Positions 9,774 through 21,830 of a stretch of 64,000 nt of DNA are shown here, piece after piece (the first letter of the stretch is position 1; each line of letters opens with the position of its first letter). Origin of the DNA: Primula veris (taxonomy: Eukaryota; Streptophyta; Magnoliopsida; Ericales; Primulaceae). A program made the position numbers and the translations under genes. The notes under the pieces were generated by a model. The model did no database searches, was not told the DNA's origin, and worked only from the letters and a program-made list of their open reading frames with translations. Location of the stretch: assembly GCA_963682055.1 (NCBI GenBank), contig OY821749.1, forward strand, positions 8,048,336 through 8,112,335, written 5' to 3'.

Positions 9774-9837
9774 ACCAGAAGGGGAAAAGACATTTACCAG
9801 AAGGGGAAAAGACATTTACTAGAAGGTGAAAAGACAG
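9774..9837. repeat. Three 22-bp direct repeats upstream of the antisense TATA box
   Basis: Unit ACCAGAAGGGGAAAAGACAT plus TT, at 9774 and 9796, with a third, slightly changed copy at 9818. They begin seven bases upstream (minus-strand sense) of the antisense TATA box. This is a typical place for reiterated activator sites. Confidence 0.8.
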
Positions 9838-10189
9838 CAACGGCCCACTGCACGAACTCCCATATGAAATCGCCGCCACGCAATTGGCGCGCTCCACGTG
9901 TATAGCAGGCAGAGGCCATCTGCCAAGTGTCACTCAGCAGCCATTTGACTTTAATGGCATTAATGACATTGATGAAATCGAAGAGACAGAGGCAGCGCCT
10001 CATAAAAGCAAGCTCGGCGTGCTCCACGTGTAAAAAATCTACGCCGATTGGACACGTGTCACAAGACGGGCCATGCGGGGGCATCAACGTACCGTACCTC
10101 AGGAAGCTCGAAAATGACCGGAGCCCCCGTAAAGAATGATGACCCTTGCCGACCTCATCCTTTAACGACGACTCCGGACAGGGAGCTGT
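9838..10189. other. Spacer between antisense promoter and 3' LTR
   Basis: No coding frame is supported. The phrase GTGCTCCACGTGTA at about 10018-10032 and a similar GCGCTCCACGTGTA near 9888 each contain a CACGTG G-box, about 130 bp apart. They could serve the antisense promoter. Confidence 0.5.
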
Positions 10190-10872
10190 TGGCGAGGGAA
10201 TGCCGGGGCCCCCTTATCCGGGCCCTTAACATCCTCAAAACGGTTTATCCGGACCTCTGCCAATCAGCATTTGACATGCCACCCCGGACCTTAAGAGGCC
10301 GAGATGTGTCTACTCCGGCCCAGAGAAGCGTATCGAGTACGCTTCTCTAATTAATGATGCTGCTCCCTTGGGGGACCCCTCAGGGTTTCATCGACGTGGC
10401 CCAATCACAGGCCATCAATTATGGGTCCCGGAAAAAGACTGTACCCTTGTCAGAGTCATAAATAACCTAACGCTGTTGGATTAGTACTTGACAGTACAGT
10501 GATCTAAGGGCTAAGAGACCTCTGGATCACACTATAAATACCCCCACTAATACTACTTAGAGGGAGACACAGAAAAAGAGGAAGAAGAGAGAGAAAGCTG
10601 AAACAACCCGGACTCCCAGAACATAACCTGAAAAATCTGATACCACGCTTTGTAACCGGAACGACCCTTCTTACCCTTCAACTATATATTCATCTCTAGT
10701 CCCAACTATACTGACTTGATCGTTGGAGAGAGAAAACCTGGTATCAACCTCGGACCCCTGTTCGTTCCTTGTGCAGGCACGATGAGAATCTCGTCACCGA
10801 AGCTGACACTCTGTACGGAGCCAACGCGTGCTGTTGAATAAGCCGAGCGTAGGAAGAAAATTAGGCTCGCCA
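10190..10872 (+). repeat. 3' LTR
   Basis: Aligns with 34-715 over its whole length with about 33 substitutions and a one-base indel, by hand count. Starts TGGCGAGGG and ends CTCGCCA. The preceding bases (around AGGGAG at 10180-10185) are only a weak polypurine tract. Confidence 0.93.
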
Positions 10873-10877
10873 TTATC
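10873..10877. repeat. Target site duplication, right copy (TTATC)
   Basis: Exact match to 29-33. It fixes the right boundary of the retrotransposon. Confidence 0.93.
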
Positions 10878-11917
10878 TATAAAATATGAAAAGGGTAAAC
10901 TTACTGTCTACACATAAATGGAGATTCAAAGAGACGAGTGTTCAACGAATCACAAACACGTTACTGATTGACTAAGAAAGAGAAAATAATGTGTAATCTT
11001 GTTTCGAAAAAATATATTTAGAAACACATGTTTATCTTAAGCCTTTATTGTTCAATACAATGGGCAATTTGGTAATTTGATGGTGAACAATTTAAGTTCG
11101 AAAAACAGCTATTTGGTAGTTTCTTGGTAAAAAAACACAGTTCAAAAAACAAATATTTAGAAAAATAAAACTCTGAACTTTTCACTTGCTATCTTAAATC
11201 GCTCCAACCAAGTGCAGATCACTCTTCAAAATTAAGAGGATATTATAATTTATATATCTTAAAAATTATAAATAAATGTGATAAAAAAATATTGAAAATC
11301 GGCAGGGTGACGGTGACCACATCCTTGGATCCTCCCCTGAACATAGGCACCAAGTTAATAAAAAAGAAGAAAAAATACCGCTCCTTTGGGAACAAGGGTA
11401 TTTTAGACAATATCATTTCTAACTATTTAACTTAATTTATGTATATATAGTCGAGTGACGATACAAAACTAGCTAGGAAGGGATGTAACCGTAATTTGAT
11501 ATCTGAGTACCCCGTGATACTTGCGTATTTAAATGGTACTGCTATAAAGAATATTCGAATATCCATAAAAGAAATAATCCAATTCTTTAGTCGACGTAAT
11601 AAGCTGGTCCCACCTAGATTTATGTATGACTTGCATAGTTACACCGTGTCAAATGAAATGACTTATCCCATGTTATAACTCAAAACATGCTTTTATTTTC
11701 TAAATAAGAAATCATCTAAATTTCTTAATTTTTAGGAAAAATAAAATTTACTTTATATATGAATCATGTATATGATTCTGTATGTAAATATAATAGTAAT
11801 AAACTATCATATGGTGCATATTTTTATGATTGGAATATTATAATGATAAAAAAAAAAAAAAAAAATCTGTAGGGTTATTATAAGTAAAAAAGCTGAAATT
11901 TTGTGTAAATGTAAACG
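10878..11917. other. Intergenic AT-rich DNA
   Basis: No reading frame with protein-like content and no clear repeat. It is host sequence to the right of the retrotransposon insertion. Confidence 0.6.
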
Positions 11918-12110
11918 CACTACAAAAAGATAACCAAATAGTGACGGGATTAGTAACGGTTTTTTTTATTACGAGATTATTAGCGATGGTTTATGTGATG
12001 GTTTTGTGACAGTTTAGTCAATTTGTGACAGATTTGTGACAACTTTTTAAATTGATGTCAGCCTTATGACAGCTTTTTACTCTCAATAAATCAAATATTA
12101 TTTTGTAGTA
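11918..12110. mobile_element. CACTA-type MITE, family A copy 1
   Basis: Starts CACTACAAAAAGATAACC and ends TTATTTTGTAGTA. It is flanked by the exact 3-bp duplication ACG (11915-11917 and 12111-12113). The interior is rich in variants of TTTGTGACAG and GTGACGG. Related copies at 54364-54557 and 54704-54896 share these phrases in reverse orientation. CACTA ends and 3-bp duplications define the superfamily; it has no coding capacity. Confidence 0.85.
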
Positions 12111-12326
12111 ACGATTGATTAAAATATATAAAATATGTTAGTTTTAAAGAAATGATTAAAGTTGATGATGCGGTTAGTCTGATGGTTCACTTGAATGACA
12201 TATGTAAAAATAATAGCACCTCTCTACTTTCTTAGCTATTATCTTTGGAAATTGTATCCATCGATTATAACAAAAATTGATAATTTTTTTTTTTAAGTAA
12301 TTAAAAAGTTTTTTATTTTAATAATT

Positions 12327-14018
12327 AAATAATGCCCAATAAGTACCACTTTTGAACTTATATTACTCATGACTACCGTATAAGATCATATTCCCTATAA
12401 ATAAGTACCACTTTTTAATTATTTACTTTATTTACTAAAACGCCATACACATATTTCATAAAAAATAAAAAAACACATAAAATTATATAAAATGCAAAAA
12501 ATCTCAAAATAAATGAAAAAAACTCACAAAAAATTGTAAAAATTAAAAAAAAATGTATTTTTATAAAAAAAATAAAAAAATTATAAAAATAAAACAAAAA
12601 AATGATTTTTTAAAAAAAATCACAAAAAATTAAAAAAAAATCACAAAAAATCATAAAAAATGAAAAATAAATAAAAATCACAAAATCACAAAATATTATA
12701 AAAAATAAAAAAATCACATAAAATTAAAAAAATCACATAAAATTATAAAAAATGAAAATAATCACAAAATATTATAAAAATATAAAAAAAAATCATTAAA
12801 AAATCATTAAAAAAATCAAAAAAATCACAAAATTATAAATAAAAAAATGAAAAAAAAGACAAAAAAATCACTTTTATTGAACTTTATGCACTTTCGACTG
12901 TACTAGATGCACTTTCGACTGAACCAGATGCACTTTTAGCTGAACTATATGCACTTTCAGCTGAACCAGATGTATATACACTTTCAGCTGAACCAGATGT
13001 ATATGCACTTTCAGCTGAACCAGATGCACTTTTAGTTGTACCAGATGCAGGTTTTACAGAACGATATGCACTTTTATTGAACTAAATGCACTTTTGTCTG
13101 AACCATATGCACTTTCAGCTGAACCATATGCACTTCCAGTTGAACCAGATGCACTTTTAGTAGAATTAGATGCATTTTTAACAGAACTATATGCACTTTC
13201 GACTGTACTATATTCATTTTCGACTAGACTATATGCACTTTTAACTTAACTATTTGTACTTTTGACTAAATTAGATGCATTTTTAGCTGAACCAGATTCT
13301 GTTTTAACTGAACTATATGCATACTCACTTTTATTGAACTATATTTACTTTCGACTGAATTGTATGCACTTTCAACGGAACTAGATGTACTTTCAGCTCA
13401 ATTGAATGCAATTTCGACTCAATTTTATGCACTCTTGACTAACTATATGCACTTTCGACCGAATAATATGTATTTTTAGTGAACTATATATGTTTTTGAC
13501 TAAACTATACGTACTTTTGACTGAACTAGATGCACTTTCAGCTCATTTAGATTAAAAAAATTCACTTTTTTATGAAAATGTGTTTTTTTTTATGAAAAAA
13601 CAGATTTTTCGGTATAAAGTGTTATATTGACAAAAAAAGTATATATTTTTTTGTAATTTTTTATGATTTTTTCATTTTTTAAATTCTTTTTATAATTTGT
13701 GATTTTTATATTTTTTTTATGATTTTTTATGATTTTTTTCATTTTTTTTCATTTTTTATTTTTTTTTATTTTTTTTTATTTTTTATAATTTTTTGTGATT
13801 TTTTATAATTTTTTTGTGTTTTTTTTAATTTTGTTGTAATTTAAAACTATTTTTTTGGATTTGTAGAAAGATAAAATATATGTATTATATTTTAGTGTGT
13901 AATGCTCTTGAGTAAATAAATTAAATAATTAAAAAGTGGTATATATGAGGAATGTGAACTTATCAAGATATTTAGGATGAATATAAATTGCTATGAGCTA
14001 CTTATAGATATTTTTCCC
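12327..14018. mobile_element. Foldback element with internal minisatellite
   Basis: Long inverted arms: 12408-12436 and 13911-13939 are inverted copies identical at 28 of 29 bases, and a looser match extends outward to about 12335 and 14010. Poly-A/T-rich blocks (12440-12870 and 13556-13860) mirror each other between the arms and the central 21-bp repeat array. TTTAATAATT occurs on both sides (12317-12326 and 14019-14028) and may be a 10-bp target duplication, but its low complexity makes chance possible. Long terminal inverted repeats with a 9-10-bp duplication suggest a Mutator-like non-autonomous element. Confidence 0.65.
12886..13545. repeat. 21-bp minisatellite, about 31 units
   Basis: Consensus ATGCACTTTCGACTGAACCA plus G, repeated about 31 times with point changes. 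A few units carry short insertions such as TATATA. The unit length is a multiple of three, so one frame reads a heptapeptide repeat (A-L-S-A-E-P-D and variants) until a TAA near 13086. No start codon, splice sites or homologous gene support coding. Confidence 0.88.
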
Positions 14019-14028
14019 TTTAATAATT

Positions 14029-16318
14029 TAATCTCTCATAAGTCATAATTAACTAAGAACACAAAAGTGAATTTTGCTCATTCAATTCCTCCAATCAAGT
14101 ATCGATTTCGCAATGAGCTATTTATTTTACGTTTGTGCATAAACCTCAACCTCACTTTTATTCTTGATTCTTTTTGTGTAACGAAAGTGTTAAACCATTA
14201 ATCGGATGCAGGATGTTAATCTTCTTGGCATAAACGTATATGGGGGAGTCCTTTTGGAATAAATGACCCAGATTGACCATTTGTGTTATTCGTTAGAATC
14301 TGTACAAATGGATTTTAGTTTTAGGGGATAATTATTGATTAGTATATAAAAACATATTTAATTTTTAAACTCTGATTTTTTAAGTCTTGTTTATGATTTG
14401 GTACGTATAATGGAGCATCATGCAATATCGAAGTTAAAAATAAGTAACATCATATGTACTAATTTTAAAAGTGTTTTAAAGTCCGAGTTTTTTATAATTA
14501 AGTACCACTTATATGTAACTTTTCATCATTTTATCTAGTTAGTTTTAACTTGCGAAGTCATAGTAGTGTCGGCCTAGGCATAAGTCAAATAATACTATTG
14601 CCATAGGCGCCGATCCCTCATGAATAGGAGCGAGTTTTTTTTTTAAAATAATATTTTTTTAATTTTTTTTTGCAGAAAGTGATCTTTTTTACGGCATGAT
14701 ACAATACACGAACAATCTACATTATTTGATATTTTGGGTAACGTAAAAGACTATACTTTTGTTTTTACATTTAAATAGCTCAGATTTTGTAATTTTACTT
14801 GAATTTTTTTTAATACCACGATATGAATTTTTTCAGACAAAGTTAAAAAAAACGGCTAAAAAATTCTACGTTAAAGGCACATACCCCCGTTTCTCCAAAT
14901 TAGAGGGCTCGTAGGCTCGTATATAGTACACTGACGTACATATGTCCACGCGATGCATGGTGTAACGTGCATAATTGTATAATGCGAGATATGCGTAAAT
15001 TGTTATTGAAGTTAAAAAAAATTAGCCAATATAAAACTCAATTACAGGAGAAAAAAAAAAAAAAAAGTCCTAATCTTAAAAAGAGAAATAGTAATACATA
15101 GGGAGAGTTGAGAGAGGAGAGAGAGGAGAGAGAGAGTATTTTTCACGTTAAAATAAACAATACTTTTGAAATTTTAACCGTTACTTGGTTGTCAGCAGTT
15201 ATTTTTCGAAGCAGTTTTATTTATTTATTTTGTAATTATTACTAAATTAAGAGATTTTTTACAAATACTTGTTTCAAGCCTTTATAAGTACCCTTGACAT
15301 AAATTAATAATAAGATGTCCATAATAATGTTTGCACTTTGTAGGGTCGATAAGAAAGCACGAAGAAATTTCTTTTTTATGTTTTTATCTCCTTTGCAGGA
15401 GCAAACTTTTTATGGTACCTTAAAATAAAGGGCAAAGTGCTCACTTTGAGATTGTCGTTTCAAATAAAACAAGAGATCTTTATGGGTAATGAATATACGG
15501 CCAAAAAGAAGAAAGTGACGCGAAGGTTTTCATCCACAAATGGATACAAGAAGCTGACGCATTTTTTTATGAAGTGCATAAATCTTTAATTTATGTATGG
15601 GCAAACTTACTTAGGCCATTAGCTCTTTTTTCTTTATCCTTTTTTGAATTGATAGGCCACTAGTTTTTTTTTGGATGATGGCTATTATTATTCACTAGTG
15701 TTCCGTACGTGGCATTTGCCGGTTGTTTTTTCTTGGCGAATACTAGCTAAAAAAAATTCTTGCCCAAAAGAATAAGTATAAACTTGTAAGTCGTTAACCT
15801 ATTATTTTTAAATTTCAAGTTGAGGCTACGGTAATTGGTATTCAAAACAAAAACAAAAAATTGCAAAAGTCAGGATTTCAGAAGGTGTATCAAGTTTACG
15901 AATATAATGAGGGGGCAATTTCCCGATGAGGACGGCTTTCCATCTTACTTAGAAACAAGAAAACTTTTTTTAAAATTATTCCGGTTTTAGAGAATGACAA
16001 AAACATAAAGCTATCATGTTTTTGATGATTGATAACCACAAATATCATAATTTTCGCAAAAGAACTCAAAATTCCTAAAAACACACCCAAAAAATCAAAT
16101 AAAAAATAAAATGAAAAGAAATTTTTTTCACAACGAAAATACAGTTTTTCATAGAAAAAACACCATAAAATCACATTTTCATAAAATCAAGAAAACAGTG
16201 TCATGGTCACTCATGGGGCACTGTTTGTACCCCTGGGCATTGTTTTCAACCATGACACTTTTATTTTGGCACAATGTTTCGTAGACCCATTTAGTTGTAT
16301 TCTGAAACCTCTTTCTTT
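14029..16318. other. Intergenic AT-rich DNA
   Basis: No supported gene. A short imperfect hairpin with GGCCTAGGC / GCCATAGGCGCC lies at 14570-14615. GAGAG microsatellite-like DNA lies at 15105-15135. Confidence 0.5.
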
Positions 16319-16352
16319 CTAGTGCGTGTGCATGTGCGTGCGTGCGTGCGTG
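16319..16352. repeat. GT/GCGT microsatellite
   Basis: Alternating GTGC and GTGT units with three adjacent GCGT repeats; simple sequence DNA. Confidence 0.7.
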
Positions 16353-16403
16353 TAACAGTGAACTCGCAATGTGCTTTACGCTGTTAAGAATAAAAGTGAC
16401 CAA

Positions 16404-16575
16404 TAATTTCTTTACTCCTTTGAAATTCACAATGCAACTTTATATATATAGCTTTGTTCATATCCCAGTTCTTTGTTTTTCCATAAAATACAACAATTTC
16501 TTCACTCCTTTGAAATGCACAATGCACCTTTATATAGCTTTGTTTATATTCTAGTTCATAGTTTTACCATAAAAT
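16404..16575. repeat. Tandem duplication with about 90-bp period
   Basis: Two copies starting near 16404 and 16494 share AATTTCTTYACTCCTTTGAA, CACAATGC, TATAGCTTTGTT and CCATAAAATA, with small indels. Confidence 0.75.
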
Positions 16576-17021
16576 ATGTGTACCATCTAGCTTGTTGAAG
16601 ATTAAATCTTTAGAAACTGAAATTCTTAGCTTACTTCTTTTTACTAGTTTGATTAGCTTATGACCATGTTACAAATTTTTTTCTCTTCTTTGTTCCTGAT
16701 ATAGTTGCTGATTTTGACAAGTAATGCAATTTTAGTGTTTGGCTTGTTGGAGTAATGATTTTATGAAAGGAGTAACATCTACAAAAACTCTAGAGAACTG
16801 AATATGATCCCCCAGAAGTCATTCACAAAATGTGTTGATAGCTTTATGTTGAGTCCCTTTATTTGTCTCATATTCTTCTTATGACCACTTATTGATTAAT
16901 CTTTTATCATTCGACTGTTCCATACATTAGCTGATATTATCAACTTACCAAAGAATCATCTTTGTTGTTTCACAACAATTTTGTTCTAATGAATATTTCA
17001 ATTTCTGTTTTCAAATCGTTT

Positions 17022-17223
17022 CACTATAAAAAAAAGTTCATTTAACATTATAACTTTTTTTCCGGTTATATTGCTAAAGTGGTTGTGGCTAAATTTTAGC
17101 AACAGTTTAGCAACAAATTATGTTGTTATTTGTTGCTAAACTGTTGCTAAAATTTAATCACAGCCACTTTAGCAACCTAACTCAAAAAGTTTTATAATGC
17201 TAAATGAACTTTTTCTTTTAGTG
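17022..17223. mobile_element. CACTA-type foldback MITE, family B copy 1
   Basis: Starts CACTATAAAAAAAAGTTC and ends CTTTTTCTTTTAGTG, with flanking TTT on both sides as a 3-bp duplication. Nearly the whole 202 bp folds back on itself: GCTAAAGTGGTTGTGGC at 17071 pairs with GCCACTTTAGC near 17165. A second copy is at 29226-29426. Confidence 0.82.
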
Positions 17224-17226
17224 TTT

Positions 17227-18769
17227 AATATACCAAGTCCTTGGTATTTTTCCACTCAAGTGTCCCAGCTAACAGCCTAAAAATCTGATCACAAAGTTAA
17301 AGAATACAAAGAGAACGCTAAGAAGGGAAGGGCTGCGGACTACCTGAAAATAATCACTATACTTTTTCTAAGAGAACACCATGCACATAGGTGATGGAAC
17401 AAAACAAATATGCAATGGTAACTGGTGACAGATTGAAATCGAGGAAAATATATAAGCTATGGCTTATTGAAGATATGTAGAGCCATTTAAACTCTCAGCA
17501 TCTTATATCACATTGATACTAGTAAAACTAACCTCTTACCATCTGTCTGGCAGGTCTGTCTCAATATATACTATTATTGATAAAAGCTCGCGAAGCAGTT
17601 TAAGGAAATAGTAATCGACTAACCCAAAAAAAGAAGTAAATAGTAATGTCAAGCAAACGTCTTCACAAATACATAAGAAATTGTCATCAGTCATCAAAAT
17701 AAGCTTATGTTTTGTCATATCGAGCCTATACAAAATGACTTGGTGAATACTAATTCTGAGAGTTGGGTACTTGGGTCCATAAAAAATTTATCCTTTTGAT
17801 AAGACACTTGTTGCCACGACTTCCTGCAGGCCTACGAACTACAATATCTCCTAGTAAATGAATTTGTAGTGGCCAATCTTCCGTTTTAAATGATAAATCC
17901 TGCGACAAAAACTAACAAGTATATTACCCTCTCCCACAAAATTAATATAAACTCGAGAAGAAACGAGGGAAGAAAGAAGGTATAGGTTAATACACAAGCT
18001 TGAAAATGGCACTTTTATGATTTACAATTCTATAATAAAGCTAAGTATTAATGAATGAAATAGATGGTGTAGATTTGACTAATATTTCGCTGAATAAGCT
18101 GGGGTATTTTAGGTTGAGAAAAAGCGAGACCAATCTAGCTTAAAATTTGTACCTTTTTTAGGCTAATAACCAGAAAACATCATCTTCTTAGCGGATATGT
18201 AGCATCTTTAACTGTAAGGGAAATAAGACTCTAAGCTTAAATGCTGCAACCAAGCAAGGGTTCGCTTCCAAATGAAATATACATTATCATAAGACGTAGC
18301 AGAGTAAGAGTGCTATACTGTAATCACAATTGTCTCCAAGTTTGGGAGCATAGAAACATACTGATAACATTTTGAGACACTTCTATTAACTGATCAAAGA
18401 AACATCTGTTAGCTTGATGACTTTGAGATGATTCAAATTCTTCAGTCACCTAGATATCTTCGGCTGAACATGGATATGTGCTGCAAGAGCAACCAAACAT
18501 AGGGGATGAATTGATTTCAAAAACAAAATTAGCTTCAAAACAAATCTCAAACAAAAACTCGATTGGGTAAGGAAATAATATTATGGGACCATTTACTTTT
18601 TCATCCCACAGCTGCCAATTTCTTCCTTCTACATTCGGTATGATCGAAACCTACATGGTAAAACAAATTTACTTTTTATAACACACGTACATACTGTACC
18701 AGCTTCATGGGCACATTTTTCTGCTGCAGTTTTTCTATCACTTAAGATTAGGGGTAAACATATATGATA
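17227..18769. other. Intergenic DNA with one piece related to 22000-22140
   Basis: No gene is supported. The stretch around 17755-17880 (GAGTTGGGTACTTGGG, TTTTGATAAGACACTTGTTG, then CTAGTAAA) resembles 22005-22115 in the same orientation. The F-box duplication to the right is therefore more complex than a single inverted copy. Confidence 0.5.
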
Positions 18770-18779
18770 ATGGTGTTAA

Positions 18780-19260
18780 GTACTTTGAGCTTGAGATTCC
18801 ATACAGGGAGCTTTTTGAGTTTCTCTTTTGATCAGTTGTGTTCGGCTAAGCGTCTCACTCTCGAGTTTTGTCAAGTAAAGTTCTTTTTAAGTTTAGATGT
18901 TTCACCATGCTAACGTGCATGGGCTGTTTTAACGTTGAAATTGGCGGGTACGAGTTATCTAGGTTTATATCTAATTGCACTATGCTTGACATTTTACCCA
19001 GAGAGAATCTCCACATGTGCCGCTATCTCTACCTTAATGCTCCCGGACAGTTACATTATGATTATACCCCTCGGCTCGAAAAAATGTCAGTAAAAGTGTA
19101 CGATACGGAGTATGATGTGGAAAAAGATTCAGTAGCTGGAGAAGATTCAACTGTGCATGTTGGAGTTATGCCCCTCTTAAAGCTATGACAGTAAACGACA
19201 CTTTCCTCAAATTATGCCTCCTTTATGGATCAATATAGAAAAACATGTTTTCATTTCTGT
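18780..19260 (+). pseudogene. F-box/LRR-type protein fragment (left arm)
   Basis: A 106-residue open stretch (18868-19188) includes FRCFTMLTCMGCFNVEI, YLYLNAPGQ and TPRLEKMSVKVYDTEYDVE. Alternating Leu and Cys and the 'PRLEKMSVKVYD' style recall the leucine-rich C-terminal part of plant F-box/LRR or FBD proteins, which act as substrate adaptors of SCF ubiquitin ligases. No F-box, no start context and no splice structure are present. A mirrored, more damaged copy lies at about 21330-21830 on the minus strand. Family assignment is by appearance only. Confidence 0.5.
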
Positions 19261-19599
19261 CATTAAATTTGAAGCCATTATTTGCTAACTAAAAAATCTG
19301 AAACAAAACACAAAAATATAATGGTGTGACAGATTTGTAGTGATTCATAAAAAAGTGATTAGTCCAGTATTTTTATTCCCAACCCAACAAAAAACTAACA
19401 TAAATCAAATTTGGGTTTTCTTGAGATTTGAATAGATGCTAATCATGTTTCTTAAATTTATTCCTCTCTTTCCCTTTGGTTACGCTTGTAGTATATGAAT
19501 GTTGAGAAGAAGATTTCTAGGTATTGGGAGATGTTCTAAATAATCTCAAATTGATCAAGTTAGTTGACGTTGCCTTTGAGTTAACTAACAACTAGACAA

Positions 19600-20160
19600 T
19601 CCGCCCCTCTGGCGAAACGAGGCAAAGGCAGTAGTATTTCCTCTGTTATATGGCATGACTCTTGCCTACGACCCTGCAATGTCTCTATGTCATAAAATAG
19701 AATCTGTTCACAGCTCGAGTATTAGCTCCAAACAGTATTAAGTAGAGATCTATTCGCCAGAGACCGGTTAGCATGCCTATGGCGAACCATTCACCACAAC
19801 CGGTGTACCCAAGTTTGTTTATTGGAATAGGGCAGTCCATTAGATTAGTGAAAAAGGAGATTCATTCTACTTTGACATTACTCAAGGAAAAGTTCGCATA
19901 ATGCCAATGTCTCCAAATCGAACGGAAATAAGAAACATTTGCTATTTCGGTGAATCAAAGGGGCGATTGTTTCTTGTTGATGAGTATGAACTTGACACGT
20001 TGAATTTCGAGGTCTATGAACTTAAGAAAGATTACTTTGAGTGGTATGTTAGGTATCAAGTCGATCTCACTTATATTGCTTCTGTATATCCTCACATAAT
20101 CGCACGCTTAGTCGCTAGCGAGTTGTTATCCTTACAATTGTTAAGCGGGAAATAGAAGAG
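19600..20160 (+). pseudogene. F-box-associated domain fragment (left arm)
   Basis: The reading starts near 19645 with YGMTLAYDPAMSLCHK, a typical start of the F-box-associated domain of At5g07610-like proteins. In-frame stops follow around the Y-*-VEIYSPETG and H-*-ISEKGDSFYFD positions. The part from 19901 to 20155 is open (84 residues), with ICYFGESKGRLFLVDEYELD and YFEWYVRYQVDL. Such domains bind substrates for SCF ubiquitin ligases. The F-box itself is absent and the domain is interrupted, so this is a pseudogene fragment. It is the mirror copy of 20372-20960. Confidence 0.7.
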
Positions 20161-20371
20161 AATTCATTCTTGGTTCTTAATATCAAGGGGTTAATTCTCA
20201 GGTATACGTTCAATGACAAGAAGTATAAGGTCATACGTTGTTGTAACAATTCTTTAAGTTTTGAACCTATACATGCAAGAGACTCGATGTTTGAGTGAAC
20301 ATTAAACCTTAAAGAATTGTTGTAACGATGTATGACCTTATAGTTCTTGTCATTGAATGTATACCTCGGAA

Positions 20372-20960
20372 TTAACCCTTGATATGAAGAACCAAGAATG
20401 AATTCTCTTCTATTTCCCTCTCAACAATTGTAAGGATAACAACTCGGTAGCGACCAAGCGTATCATTAGTGATTACGTGAGAATATACAGAAGCAATAAA
20501 TGTTAGATCGACTTGATACCTAACATACCACTCAGAGTAATATTTCTTAAATTCATAAACCTCGAATTTCAATGTATCAATTTCATACTTATCAACAGCT
20601 AACAATCGCCCATTTGATTCACCAAAATAGCAAATGTTCCTTATTCCCATTCGATTTGGAGACATTGGCATTATGTAAACTTTTCCTTGAGCAATGTCAA
20701 AGTCGAATGAATCTCCTACCTCACTAATCCAATGGACTTCCCCATTACAATAAACACCACTCTTAAACTTGGGTACACCGGTTGGGGTGAATGGTTCGCC
20801 ATAAGTATGCCAACCGGTCTCTTGCGAATAGATCTCTACCCAATACTGTTTGGAGCTAATACCCGAGCTATACCATTTTATGACATAGAGACATTCCAGG
20901 GTCGTAGGCAAGAGTCATGCCATATATAACAGAGAAAATACTAGTACATTTGCCTCGTTT
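20372..20960 (-). pseudogene. F-box-associated domain fragment (right arm)
   Basis: Minus-strand open stretch of 179 residues from 20911 with KQYWVEIYSQETGWHTYG, GVYCNGEVHWISEVGDSFDF, ICYFGESNGRLLAVDKYE and SEWYVRYQVDLTFIASVY. Just upstream, in another frame, is MTLAYDPGMSLCHK, the expected start of the domain, so a frameshift separates them. It is better preserved than the left arm but lacks an F-box. It resembles F-box protein At5g07610-like genes. Non-functional or, at most, a short truncated peptide. Confidence 0.7.
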
Positions 20961-21329
20961 TGGTAGAGGGGTGGATTGTCTAGTTGTTAGTTAACTCAAA
21001 GGCGATGTCAACTAACTTGATCAAGTTGAGATTATTTAGAACATCTGGACACCTAGAAATCTTTTCCTCAACATTCATGTACTACAAGCGTAACCAAAGG
21101 AAAAAAAGGAATAAATTTAAGAAACATGATTAGCATCTATTAAAATCTCAAAAAAAACCCAAATTTGATTATATGTTAGTCTTTTGCTGGGTAGGAAACC
21201 AAAATACTTCACTTTTTCATGAATCTACAAATATGCCATATCATTATGTTTTCTGTTTTGTTTCACATCTTTTAGTTATCCAACGACAACTTTAAATTTA
21301 ATGACATAAATCAAAACAGGTTTTTCTAC

Positions 21330-21830
21330 ATAGATCCGTAGAGGTGGCTTACTCTGAGGAAAGTACCATCTACTACCATAGCTTTAAGGGTCGGTATAAC
21401 TTCAAAAGGCACAATTGAATCTACTCCACGTACTGAATCTTATTTCACAGCATACTCCGTATCGTACACTTGTACTGACATTTTTTCGAGCCGAGGGGTA
21501 TATTGTAACCATAAGTTTAAGAAAAATCCCATGCATTGAAAAACTCTATGTCTGGGAGCATTAAGGTAGATATAGCGGCATATTTGTAGATTCTCGAGGG
21601 TTAATATCTCAAGCCTAGGGCACTTGAGATAAGCCTAGATAACTCGTAACATCAATTCAACGTTAAAACAGTCCATGCACAATAGCATGGTGAAACTTCT
21701 AAACTCAAAAGGAACTTTAACTCGACAAGACTCGAGAGTAAGACGGTTAACCAATCACAAATGATCAAAAGAGCAACTCATAAAACTCACTATTTGGAAT
21801 CTAAGCTCAAAGTACTTAACAGAATTATCA
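21330..21830 (-). pseudogene. F-box/LRR-type protein fragment (right arm)
   Basis: Mirror copy of 18780-19260. The minus strand carries the counterparts of the cysteine-rich 'CFNVE' part (21650-21680) and the 'PRLEKMSVQVYD' part (21460-21500), with indels that close the frame. No open stretch of useful length remains. Confidence 0.5.

Larger units (their letters stand above)
34..10872 (+). mobile_element. Ty3/gypsy LTR retrotransposon, Tat lineage, complete but inactive
   Basis: Two LTRs of about 683 bp bound a 10.84-kb element flanked by the 5-bp duplication TTATC on both sides. The order is gag, protease, reverse transcriptase, RNase H, second RNase H, integrase, then a 3' region with tandem repeats and an antisense gene. 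A second RNase H and an extra antisense reading frame between integrase and the 3' LTR are known traits of the plant Tat clade. The LTRs differ at roughly 33 sites by my hand count (about 5 percent, mostly transitions). At the usual plant rate of 1.3e-8 per site per year that suggests insertion about two million years ago. Pol carries several stops and two frameshifts, so the copy cannot move on its own. Confidence 0.95.

Noticed and set aside
12886..13088. Heptad-repeat protein from the minisatellite
   Set aside because: No start codon and a stop after about 70 codons; the unit length of 21 keeps frame by itself.
12886..13545. CRISPR-like array
   Set aside because: Units are contiguous 21-mers without unique spacers in a plant genome; it is a minisatellite.
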